A stretch of 64,000 bases of DNA from Telopea speciosissima (taxonomy: Eukaryota; Streptophyta; Magnoliopsida; Proteales; Proteaceae). The stretch is taken from the NCBI RefSeq assembly GCF_018873765.1, contig NC_057925.1, positions 5,591,568 through 5,655,567 of the forward strand. Direction: 5' to 3'. The position numbers and the translations under genes are program-made. The notes under the pieces are model-generated. The model made no database searches. It saw only the letters and a program-made list of their open reading frames with translations, and was not told where the DNA came from. Within the stretch, counting starts at the first letter, position 1. The number at the start of each line of letters is the position of its first letter. This document shows positions 35,601 to 42,974 of the stretch, piece by piece.

Positions 35601-38600
35601 CCTATTTGAGGATTTATAGTTGGGTTGATTCAGTTGTTTCCGCTGCTTGCTGCCCTAGTTTTTCACTTCAAGATTTTACGTCATTATGACACTCTGAGAT
35701 TCATCACTGGACAGCTATTGAAGATTGGTGAAAACTTTGTTGATCAAGTCTGCCCAGGTTTTGAAGATCAATTATTTCAAGTTCTTGAAGGTTTATTTGG
35801 GAGCTTCATTCATCCGTCTATGTGTCAAGCTGGAATGGAATTTGCTACAACTCTGTTACTCCCTATTTTGTTCAAGTTGGGCATTAGTGCCGTATATGCG
35901 CCAACTTGAGGGGGCGTGTTAGAATGTTGGAGTGTTAGCATTTTTTTTTCTTATTAGTTCAAGCTAGAGCTTCTTTACTTATTTGTATACTCCAGCTTGA
36001 GGGGGAGTGTTGGAATATGTATACTAGAATACCCGGTCTTTTGGGTGTTTTGTTTATTCTTTATTTATGTATTTATGAGCAAGGGTAGAAATGTAATTAG
36101 GGTTGTGACACTGTTCACGTGAACAGTGTCGTGAATAGTGTTTCCCCTTGTAATCTCTTTTATTATTATAAATAGCGAGCTTGACTAATCTCATTGATCA
36201 TTCAAGCCATTCTCCCATTCTCGGTTCTGCTAACAATTAGAATTAAGGCAAACAGTACCATGACCGGTAACATGTGTAGAGGAACCGTTGGCCACAATAA
36301 CAAGAGGGGTATGAGAATCAGATGAAATAGAACTAAAAATTGATGACTCCCGGTCATATGAGCGGAAGCTCCTGAATCAATGATCCATGGTGTGGAAGGG
36401 GAAAAGAAAGCAGCAGGTGTACCTGCATGAGCCAATGTGGCAGCGGTAGTGGATGCCCTAGTAGTGGAAGTGGATGACTCTAGACTCTTGATACGACGCA
36501 TGAGGTGTTGCATCTCATCACGGAGGTTGGTAGAAGAATCTCCCATGGTCGAACCAGCCTTAGCATCATTAGGAGTAACAAAATCAGAACCATCTTCTGG
36601 AGCTGCATGATTGGCCAAGTTTTGAGCCCATTCAGGTTTCCCATGCTTGGACCAACAAGTATCAACAATGTGATTTGTCTTCCCACAATAAGAGCATAAC
36701 CGGGCTGCTTTATCAACATGCTGCCCACCAGAATTTCGACCACCAAAACCACATCCTCCCCCTGAACCGCGGCCTCTAATAGTAGTAGTAAAAGCTGAAT
36801 TCTCCTTAGGGTTGGTTTCAGGCTTGGAACTAGGAGATACGATGCGTTGGAGTCGAGAGAAGGTATCATTCAAGGTGGGGACAGATTTATCGGCAAGTAG
36901 ATGTCCCTTTACAGCTTTGAGACTAGGATTCAACCCAGCCAAAAACTTAGAGACAAAAAACTCATTCCTTTGGGCCTTCAACTTCTCAATATCAGTGGTA
37001 AGTGGCTGGAAAACATTGAGTTCTTCAACCATGCCCTTAAAGGCACTGTAGTAATTCCGGAGGGATTTGTTGGCCTGCTGAAACTGAAATAACTTCTCAT
37101 AGAGCTCGAAAATCCGGGTCATACTCTTCTCTTGAGAGTATGTTTCCTTGAGGTCATCCCACACTCCCTTAACCGTGGTGTGGAACATTACATTGGCAGC
37201 AATATCCGGCTCCATTCTGTTCCATAACCAAATTAGTATGATCGCATTCTCCTTATTCCAGTTGCTGTAATCCTTGGAATCAGGTTCTAGAGGAGGAGAT
37301 ATAATGTAGCTAAGCTTGTCCTTAGCTATAATGTAAACACGGACAGCTTGTGCCCAAAGTAAATAATTGGAATTCCCCTTCAACTTGATAGAAGTAATCT
37401 TAACATTGACATTGCCATGAGGTGTCTTTGAATCAGCCATAGCAGACAGACTTAAAAAATCGAGTAGGACAAGCACCCAGGGCAGCAATCAAATCTGAAG
37501 TAAGGAAGTAGATTGCCGCAACCAAACCCAGCAATAACTGATCATAAAAAATATACTCGGCAGTAGGACGTGAAGTGCCAAACAGCAGCAGAATCACAAG
37601 TGAAGAAGCGCCCCCAAAAAAAATCGATCTCAGAGTTTCTGGGAGAAATCGATTGCAGAGTTGCAGCAAAGTAGAAGAGGCCTTCGATGAAGCAGTAAAC
37701 TCAGTCAATCCAGGTTGTAGAGATCACCTGAAGCAGCAAACATCAGGTAGAAGCAAGGCTGAATCGAAGAACTCAAGAAAAAATCTCCCAGAAAAAAAAT
37801 CGATTATTGTTAGGGTTTTTGTCCTGACATCGATTCAACAGTCTTCAAAGACAAGTAGTGTAGATCTCCAATCAGCCATTAATAATAGGTAAAACTTAGT
37901 AGAAATCACTCCATTAATCTGCAGGAAGGAGTGTTTTTAAACCATAAGAAGAGCAGCTATGGGTGGCTGCACACCACAAGGAAAACTCAAGAAAGGGGAA
38001 TCAGAAGAAGATCGTGAGGAGCACTCTAATCTGATTAAAAGAGCTCTGATACAATGTTAGTAAATCAGAATCTTGTAATCAGATCAGAGAACAAAGAAAA
38101 AGACGAAAGGAGAGAAGAGCCACGCAAGTCCAAAGAGAGGAGAGGACCTGCGGACAGAATAGAATAGACTGCTGCAGGTCCGCTCCTTATATAATTATAT
38201 TAGAATCAATAAAATAACAAAAGGACAATTATGCCCTTACATAAACGACTTAACAGAGAACAGAAATAAACATAAAACCAAGGACTGTTTTGCCCCTATA
38301 GCAACATATCTCAACAAAAGGTAAACAATTTTTCTCCAAATCTATATGTCAGAGGAGGGGCGTGTGCATCGTGGTGATCCTGGTGGTGGTGGTGGTGGTG
38401 GTGGTATGCAGAGTGGTGGTTATTATGATGATCGTCATGAGGGGATGCACGAGCAGCACCAGTATGAGGTGGGAACGTAGGCGGATCCTGTGCGTACACA
38501 GGTGAGTCTCAATTTATGCATACCACACAGGATCGAGACCATGGTGCCCCCGCTACGTACAAGAAAAAGAAGGGTCACAATCATTCACAGGCTCAGGATG

Positions 38601-41600
38601 ATAACAAGAGTATGCAGACTATGCTTGCAAGTTTCGGAAGCATGAGTATAGATAGTACTAGTGAGCGTCAGTCTTGGCATTCATCTCAGCCTCATCATGA
38701 CTATGATTATAACCAGGAGAGCACCGGTTCCGAATATAGTAGCTATGGTCAGTTTAGGCAGTCAACACTTGAGTTTTCGGCCCATATTCCCAGTCCCAAA
38801 CCAGCCACACCCATACATGCCTCAATATGACAGTAGCAGTGGATCTCACGCCTCATGGCAACCGTCTCCCATGTACCCTAGGATAGGGGAATTGGCATAT
38901 ATTGATGACAACACTTATATAAATGTTGTGGCAAACTATGTGCAACACTATGACATGAGAATTCTATGTGGATAGTTTTGGGACTGAATTCATTAATCAA
39001 TCACATTTTATGTAATGTAACATTGTTAAACAAATTGATTTATTGTACACTTTAACATTTCTAATGCTTATTTAAGTTGTTTTACATTAATTGAATATTT
39101 TGATTGCTTTCTATTACTAAACTATGTGTAGAGTAGGGTATTTTAGTACGTCGTCGCTTACCAACCTAGGGTCCGAAGTGAAACTCATATTTGGACTTTG
39201 TTTTTGCAAAATCCAAAATAGGTCCAAAACCCACCGAAACCAGATTTCGAGTTGGAAATGCACCAACTCGACCGAAATCTCGAGTCAACTCGGTTTTCCA
39301 AGGGGTTGAGTTCCGAGTTTTAGTTCTATGGCTATATTCTGTTTCTAGGCAGAACTGGCACCCCCCAAACATTGAGCTCAAACTCCCTGGTATTCAATCG
39401 GTTTGACCTAAAATTTTGAGGGTTAGATCACTACTTTAGGGCGATTCAAATTTTGCGGTTTCGAATGATTCTTAGCTGGGGTTCAGAGTACAGTGGGTTA
39501 GCAATCTAATCCTAAAATTTCATCTTGATTGAGTTTGATTTGGGTCTTCTCACCTGAAACCAAATCTGTTTTCCACCCCTTACTATTTGTCGAAAGGCAT
39601 GGGGTGAATTTCTTTTATTATTTATAAGTAAGGCCAGAAATATTAAAATTTGCACAAAGTCCCTTTCATTCTTAATTTGTTTCTGTTTATCTCCAGTCTT
39701 TCACTGAAATTTCAAAAAAAAAAAAAAGCTCTTATTTTCAAATTCTAATTACAGTTTGGTTCTAATTCCTATTTGCTTTACTCATGAGGGTTCTGAACTG
39801 TTTCTGAATTTACGAAATTGTCACTATCCCTATTATTTAGTAATTATCACCCATAGTGGGCCCATAGCAACCTATCTTAGGGTTTTGTAACCCCAGGTTC
39901 ATCATGTAGTGATGTAAAGAAAAGCCAAGCAATCAATGGCATACAGCGTTTAGGCAATCCTAGGGGTTGGAGGAGGGGAAAAATCAAGGCAACACCAACA
40001 AGACGTCAAGGTGTCTTGACAACTATGATCAATGGTCACCCCTTACCAACATCTAAAATGTTAAATAGGCTTCTCTTGTCCCAATTCCAAGCTGTGTTAC
40101 CCAGATATGGTAAGAGTATGATTTGGGCACGGCATTGTATAGTTAAAATTGTTGATCACAGGTACAACTCCTATTTTGAAATGTTGGGTAACGGAAACTC
40201 AAAAGATATGATGTTTAGCATTGAGAGGTATCTAGTCTTTATGGCATGGAAACTCTTTCTTTTTATAAATGGCTTAGTTTTCTATGATAGTCGCCAGTCA
40301 GGTCACATAAAGCTAACCAGTTACTGTTATAATTTTTATGAGTAATGTCTTACACTCTTACTGCTCTGGCAGGTCCTTAACACAGAAGGATCCAATGGTT
40401 TTGAAAAGCTAGTTGAGCCTCTTAAGTGCCATAGATGTGTCATAACTGTAAGTGATACCTTCCTTTCTTGTAGCTATTCTTGCTTCATTTATCTTCCTTG
40501 ATTATGAGCTTAGAAACTAATTGTATCTGTGGGATGGATGTCATAAGTTTGGATCTTCAGGGACAGAGATACAGAAGACACTTTTTGCTGGTGGTCTTAG
40601 CATTCCTTGTTTTAGGGCTAGAAGTATGGAGAATGCTGTCAACCTTGCAATGAGAATGGCAGGATATGGTTAGTCCTCTCTTACCCAAGAATATGTAACA
40701 AGAAATCTTGGAATGATTTCAATTTCAGTTGCTTTCCTTTAGTATATAGTGCAGCCAATAGTTTTTGCAGAAATGTCTAAAGGCTATAGGTGCTTGAAAG
40801 AGACTGTGATCTTGGTCTATGATTAGGAGATAATTCCCATGGGTGGTTAATATCAGCCTGAAATATCAATCAATAGGTATCACTACAACAGCAGGTACCA
40901 AATGAGGATCAGAAAAGTTCTTACAATGAGGAGTTAATCTCTATAAATTGTTTGGCTGGGTAGGTTGGGATCTATGTTTTGTATCCCAATCACCCACTGG
41001 ATGCAGCTTTAAACCATGGAAGGGTCTATACTTGATTATCTATGCTGGCCCTCAGTGAACTTAATCCCCCTTTAGCTCGAAAGGGATGATCAGTCTGGTC
41101 CTTGTCTGTACTGCTGTGGTTAATTCAGATAAAGAGTAGAGGAAATGGTGAGAAACTTCCATCTTCAGCTTCACCAATCAATGGAATGCCATTAGTCTGG
41201 CCATATCTTTAGTTTATAGAGACCATCAATTCCCATTGTCTCCATTTACTAAAAGGAGCAGCAAAGTGATCTTAGTAGTTTGCAGATGGGCTGGATGCCA
41301 TTAGTCTGGCCATACCTTCAGTTTATAGAGTCCATTTTCAACTGAAGGTATATTTTTATTACCAGCTGAATCATATTTTAAGAGTTTCGGATTCAATAAT
41401 GCAATTTCTGTGAGGAACTGTGTAACTGCAGAAATAGTTTTTATATGCATTTGACCTTAGCTTCTTATGTTAAAAGAATGTGGATCTGGTTTTTCCTTCA
41501 TGTATATTCACTGTTAACCATTCATGGGTGTGAAAAAAAGCATCTTGAGGGTAAACAGGTTAATACCTGCTGGGTCCAGTGAAATGAATTAATGTATTTA

Positions 41601-41934
41601 CAGAAATCACCTCAAGATGCATTTTCATGCCCAAGAACTAGGCTGCAGAAGTGGCCAATCAGGAGTAACAGGAGTTCAGGATTCATATTTGAGAAATGTC
41701 TAATTTAATGACCCCGATGCTGGATATTTTATGATCTTTTAGAATTTAGTCAATTGTGAATTTGTATCTGGGTTAGGATAATGGAAACTTAAGATGTCAA
41801 GCTCATCCCATTGTTTTGACATGTATGCAGGTGATGCTATTGTTCTTAGTCCAGGTTGTGCGAGCTTTGACGAGTTTAGAAGTTTTGAGCACAGGGGGAA
41901 GGTATTTCAAGAACTGGCTTTCTCATCTCAGTAG
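17630..41934 (+). CDS. MURD: MurD, UDP-MurNAc-L-Ala:D-Glu ligase, plastid-type, 13 exons
   Basis: Exons: 17630-17773, 17965-18069, 18184-18327, 18580-18696, 19187-19297, 21260-21322, 21403-21529, 21933-22015, 22116-22332, 28970-29097, 40373-40447, 40548-40668 and 41831-41934. They join in frame to 1539 bp (512 aa). An in-frame stop six bases before the ATG fixes the start. Residues 1-40 are Ser/Thr/Arg-rich with few acids, like a plastid transit peptide. Then come the N-domain [16 protein letters not shown], the ATP loop TGTNGKST (156-163), VEVSSYQME (about 211-219), [11 protein letters not shown] (about 233-243), the counterpart of the carbamylated Lys in YATAKCRLF (about K253), APPHRMQ, the C-domain WVDDSKATN (380-388), VVLLGG and [11 protein letters not shown]. 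MurD adds D-glutamate to UDP-MurNAc-L-alanine in peptidoglycan-precursor synthesis. In land plants this pathway is plastid-associated. Intron 5 uses a GC donor. Introns 5, 9 and 10 are inflated by transposons. The acceptor of exon 10 is the least certain junction. Confidence 0.93.
19326..21095 (-). mobile_element. RTE-type LINE, 5'-truncated, in MURD intron 5
   Basis: The minus-strand frames run 21072-20590 (N-terminal RT region, with [14 protein letters not shown]), 20294-19845 (RT core with the intact catalytic FADD in [11 protein letters not shown] and [12 protein letters not shown]) and 19760-19440 (C-terminal region with [16 protein letters not shown] and [10 protein letters not shown]). 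The 3' end, seen on the plus strand at 19336 as (CAA)n followed by ctcagccttatcccaac, is the RTE (TTG)n terminus. Frameshifts divide the ORF, so it is dead. The MURD exons on both sides are undisturbed. Confidence 0.88.
21009..21091. repeat. Two 41-bp tandem units
   Basis: The unit aattgctgaattttctrctt...catttctcttt occurs twice head to tail, differing at one base, at the 5' limit of the RTE copy. It may be a duplication formed at insertion. Confidence 0.7.
23763..23885 (-). mobile_element. L1 3'-tail remnant in MURD intron 9
   Basis: A T-run of more than 20 is followed by ggatgagaataaaaagatat and a pyrimidine/purine pattern like the 3' end of the L1 copy at 43470 (poly-T then ggatgaataataat). 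It reads as the last 100 bp or so of an L1 plus its poly(A) tail, in minus orientation. No coding part remains. Confidence 0.5.
24306..24631. mobile_element. hAT-like non-autonomous element, gagatctcg family
   Basis: A 326-bp stretch is dense in ctcggcgagatctcgg words and bounded by inverted ends (left ...ttgagaactcg, right cgagttttagtacc). It is flanked by caagaat at 24299-24305 and again at 24633-24639, giving a 7-8 bp target duplication as in hAT elements. It shares the words aaaagtgcaatatctcgg with the element at 29763, so both belong to one family. Confidence 0.6.
25337..26385 (+). mobile_element. RTE-type LINE, 5'-truncated, with 20-bp target duplication
   Basis: A 20-bp word, atgaacatgaggggtgcaag, flanks the insert at 25317-25336 and 26386-26405. 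The insert carries the RT core ([13 protein letters not shown]), the [15 protein letters not shown] region and the C-terminal [15 protein letters not shown] and [14 protein letters not shown] motifs. The 3' terminus is ggatccatgtagccgacccc then gctgagttgttgttgt. Several frameshifts are present. It lies in MURD intron 9. Confidence 0.9.
26637..27054. mobile_element. hAT-like MITE, CCGAACCGAA-rich
   Basis: The left end (ttaaggttgtcaaaacc) and right end (attgacaccctt) are inverted. The flanking octamers are aagccatg (26629-26636) and aagccacg (27055-27062), an 8-bp target duplication with one change. The interior repeats aaccgaaccgaa and ggttcggtttcgg words on both strands, so it can fold extensively. 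The 136-codon frame inside is a by-product of this repetition. Confidence 0.75.
27195..27480 (+). mobile_element. tRNA-derived SINE, interrupted by an Au SINE
   Basis: The A box tagctcagttggc (about 27211) and B box gagttcaattctcc (about 27251) sit at tRNA-like spacing. The body gggg-cctacct is split by the Au insertion and resumes at 27454. No intact cloverleaf is formed, so this is a SINE rather than a functional tRNA gene. Its 3' limit is uncertain. Confidence 0.6.
27279..27453 (-). mobile_element. Au SINE, reverse orientation, nested in another SINE
   Basis: The reverse complement shows the Au body: gtgcactagg-type 3' end, gaccccgcagtgacggg, cagcctctccc and the B box gggtttgagtcgg. The T-tail appears as an A-run at 27279. 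A 13-bp target duplication, tggggcctaccta, is at 27266-27278 and 27454-27466. This is the second Au copy in the window, after 7781-7963. Confidence 0.9.
27984..28181 (-). mobile_element. Solo LTR, 198 bp, with 5-bp target duplication
   Basis: It begins TGTTAGATATAT and ends CCTTAACA. The 5-bp duplication cttca is at 27979-27983 and 28182-28186. The internal words agaataccgtgggggtattctgg match the LTR of the non-coding element at 33163, so they are related. No internal region or second LTR is present, consistent with LTR-LTR recombination. Strand is arbitrary. Confidence 0.75.
30126..30412 (-). repeat. 3' LTR of the copia element
   Basis: 287 bp, nearly identical to 38055-38316 apart from indels near aagaagaaaaagggagag and aatattaaaat. 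The polypurine tract lies directly inside it. Confidence 0.9.
30513..33157 (-). pseudogene. Copia integrase remnant, reverse transcriptase and RNase H
   Basis: From high to low coordinate the order is a pre-integrase remnant that jumps to the end of the integrase (core with the DDE residues missing, near 32850), integrase C-terminal region (32679-31660, with PSFSVLF-type and [19 protein letters not shown] words), and RT ([18 protein letters not shown], then [12 protein letters not shown], then the catalytic VVYVDDIIM at about 31380). RNase H follows with [18 protein letters not shown] and [10 protein letters not shown] (30953-30513). Stops and frameshifts occur at about 31690 and 31465. It is defective by itself because of the integrase deletion. 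Confidence 0.88.
33163..33388 (+). repeat. 5' LTR of the non-coding element
   Basis: 226 bp, TG...CA ends. It contains the short inverted words agaatacc and ggtattct, and ctgttcatgtgaacag, a mutated version of the palindrome in LTR 2. Confidence 0.9.
33456..33486. repeat. (TC)n microsatellite
   Basis: An uninterrupted dinucleotide run lies in the leader of the non-coding LTR element. Confidence 0.9.
36008..36235 (+). repeat. 3' LTR of the non-coding element
   Basis: 228 bp, the partner of 33163-33388, preceded by the polypurine tract. The outer copia gag-pol resumes right after the 5-bp duplication. Confidence 0.9.
36108..36129. promoter_or_regulatory. 22-bp perfect palindrome with central CACGTG
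   Basis: The sequence from acactgttca to tgaacagtgt is exactly self-complementary, and its centre is the G-box core CACGTG. It lies in the U3-like part of LTR 2, upstream of the tataaatag box at about 36168. LTR 1 has CATGTG at the centre. G-boxes bind bZIP and bHLH factors in plants; binding here is only inferred. Confidence 0.5.
36241..37437 (-). pseudogene. Copia gag and protease, cut by the nested element
   Basis: The frame starts [11 protein letters not shown] at 37437 and stays open for about 400 codons. The gag region contains [15 protein letters not shown], and the zinc knuckle is [19 protein letters not shown]. The protease motif [13 protein letters not shown] has the catalytic Asp intact. 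A frameshift follows the protease motif, and at 36240 the reading enters the nested LTR element. gag itself shows no stop. Confidence 0.88.
38055..38316 (-). repeat. 5' LTR of the copia element
   Basis: 262 bp, the partner of 30126-30412. It is followed on the minus strand by the tRNA primer site at about 38042-38054. On the minus strand a TATATAAGGAG-like word (plus strand ctccttatata, near 38187) could be its TATA box. Confidence 0.9.
38340..38990 (+). pseudogene. Gly/His/Tyr-rich coding remnant inside the hAT-like element
   Basis: One frame reads a (Gly)8 run from a GGT microsatellite (38379-38404), then [21 protein letters not shown] and a stop at 38478. Neighbouring frames continue with [19 protein letters not shown] and finally [21 protein letters not shown] and a stop near 38976. 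Low-complexity Gly/Tyr/Asp tails like this are found after the dimerisation domain in some plant hAT transposases. I infer a C-terminal fragment, with no catalytic part left. Confidence 0.35.
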
Positions 41935-42604
41935 TTCTGTCTGAGCTGAGAGCCTGAGACCACTCTCCCCTAACAAGTTTTTTGAAGAAGGTAATTTAAG
42001 TAACTGATTGTGCATTACCTGAACTTTGATAGTTGATCGAGAGAAAGAATTATAGTTCTAATCATGTTCTGTGTATTAAGATTTAAGAAATCAAGAGATT
42101 TAGCAGTTGAAATTGAAGATACGAAATCTACATCACTAATCTTGAAATCAAACAGAAATCGCATGTTTTCCAAATGCAGGGAGGTGTTCTAGTTTTTATA
42201 TGTCCAGTCTTTGATCTATTATGCCGAAACTAACTTTTTATCTCAGTGTTCTGTTTGATCTAAGAGCCTGAGACCACTCACCTAACAAGTTTTTTGAAGT
42301 AGGTAATTTAAGAAACTGATTGCACATTACCCGAACATTGATAGTTGATCTAAAGAAAGAATTATATTGCTAATCAAAGTTGTCAAAGCATTGCCTAGGC
42401 GACACCTAGACCTCCAGGTGTGATACGGCTAAACCTGAAAAAATGATTGATGCTAAATGGAAGCTCTTGGATAGTTAAGCCCTAGGTTTTCTCTGGTAAT
42501 GGCTGGATGATATAGTTTTCTTGTATCCATAGAGATGTCGGCATATTCACTGCGGAAGAAACTTGTTAAAGACTGCTACCATGAGGGGTTTTTGTCATTG
42601 TTAC
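41935..42604. other. MURD 3' flank
   Basis: Presumed 3' UTR and spacer. A direct repeat of about 80 bp is visible: ctgagagcctgagaccactc...gaagaaggtaatttaagtaactgattg (about 41944-42010) recurs as ctaagagcctgagaccactc...gaagtaggtaatttaagaaactgattg (about 42259-42322). No other gene is seen. Confidence 0.5.
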
Positions 42605-42952
42605 TGTGAGGGGTAGTGTCCCTATCGTGTTTATGTTTAGTTGTAGGGTTATGTTTAACTTGTGTTAATTGTTTCCTTCGTCTAGTTATTTACTCTATTT
42701 ACATTCCTCTTGTAATTAGACATATACTCTTAGTAGGATTCCTACTAAGAGTCTATTACTTTTTCTTATATATATTAGGGGTCAACCATGATAGGTGTGA
42801 TTCTGAGTTCTATCATGGCCTAGCACTTTCCCCTTTTCTCCTATCATCTCTCACTCTCTCTCTCTCTCCCTCTTTCTTGCTTCTCTTGTTCTTGTTCTTC
42901 TTCACAGGTTCTAGTTGTTGAGGTTTTGTCAGTTGTCACATGCTATCAGAGC
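42605..42952 (+). mobile_element. Copia-type LTR with primer site
   Basis: The end ...ttgtcaca at 42940 is followed by tgctatcagagc (42941-42952), one base from the usual tggtatcagagc primer site. The LTR probably begins with TGTGAGGGG at 42605. It includes a tatatatta TATA-like stretch and a (CT)n run at 42849-42869. An RTE insertion begins right after the leader, and no partner LTR was found. Confidence 0.55.
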
Positions 42953-42974
42953 TACGAAGATATATATATATATA

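Larger units (their letters stand above)
33163..36235 (+). mobile_element. Non-coding LTR element (LARD-like) nested in the copia
   Basis: LTR 1 is 33163-33388 and LTR 2 is 36008-36235, both TGTTGGAATATG...GCTAACA. The duplication attag is at 33158-33162 and 36236-36240. The primer site tggcatcagagcc follows LTR 1 at 33389, and the polypurine tract cttgagggggag precedes LTR 2. The 2.6 kb interior is CT-rich and has no gag or pol similarity, only short frames. It must rely on another element's proteins. LTR 2 lacks about 14 bp (atgggggtattct) and has an extra gtgaatagtgt repeat compared with LTR 1. Confidence 0.93.
30126..38316 (-). mobile_element. Ty1/copia retrotransposon with both LTRs, in MURD intron 10
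   Basis: The LTRs are 38055-38316 (5' on the minus strand) and 30126-30412 (3'). Both start TGTTAGTAAATC on the plus strand and end TCAACA. A 5-bp duplication aaagg is at 30121-30125 and 38317-38321. The primer site (minus strand ttgtatcagagctc, one change from tggtatcagagc) adjoins the 5' LTR, and the polypurine tract (ttgagggggag on the minus strand) adjoins the 3' LTR. Internal order is gag, protease, integrase, RT and RNase H. A non-coding LTR element (33163-36235) split it after the protease, and part of the integrase core is deleted. The two LTRs differ by a 25-bp indel in the purine-rich part and by a few substitutions. Confidence 0.93.
29763..39328 (+). mobile_element. hAT-like DNA element, host of the nested copia
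   Basis: The outer ends are inverted: catagaactaaaactcg at the left, and cgagttttagttcta at the right. The 8-bp word tggctata flanks it at 29755-29762 and 39329-39336. Between 30126 and 38316 lies a complete copia insertion. The original element was about 1.4 kb. Both ends carry the gagatctcg words seen in the 24306 copy. The right half contains a Gly- and His-rich coding remnant. The extent is inferred from the ends and duplication together. Confidence 0.65.

Noticed and set aside
35016..35922. Short frames inside the non-coding LTR element
   Set aside because: No gag, protease, integrase, RT or RNase H motif; frames are under 95 codons and overlap on different frames.
38379..38404. (GGT)n run as part of a CRISPR-like or regulatory array
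   Set aside because: It is a simple microsatellite encoding a Gly run within a transposase-like remnant; no spacers or array structure.
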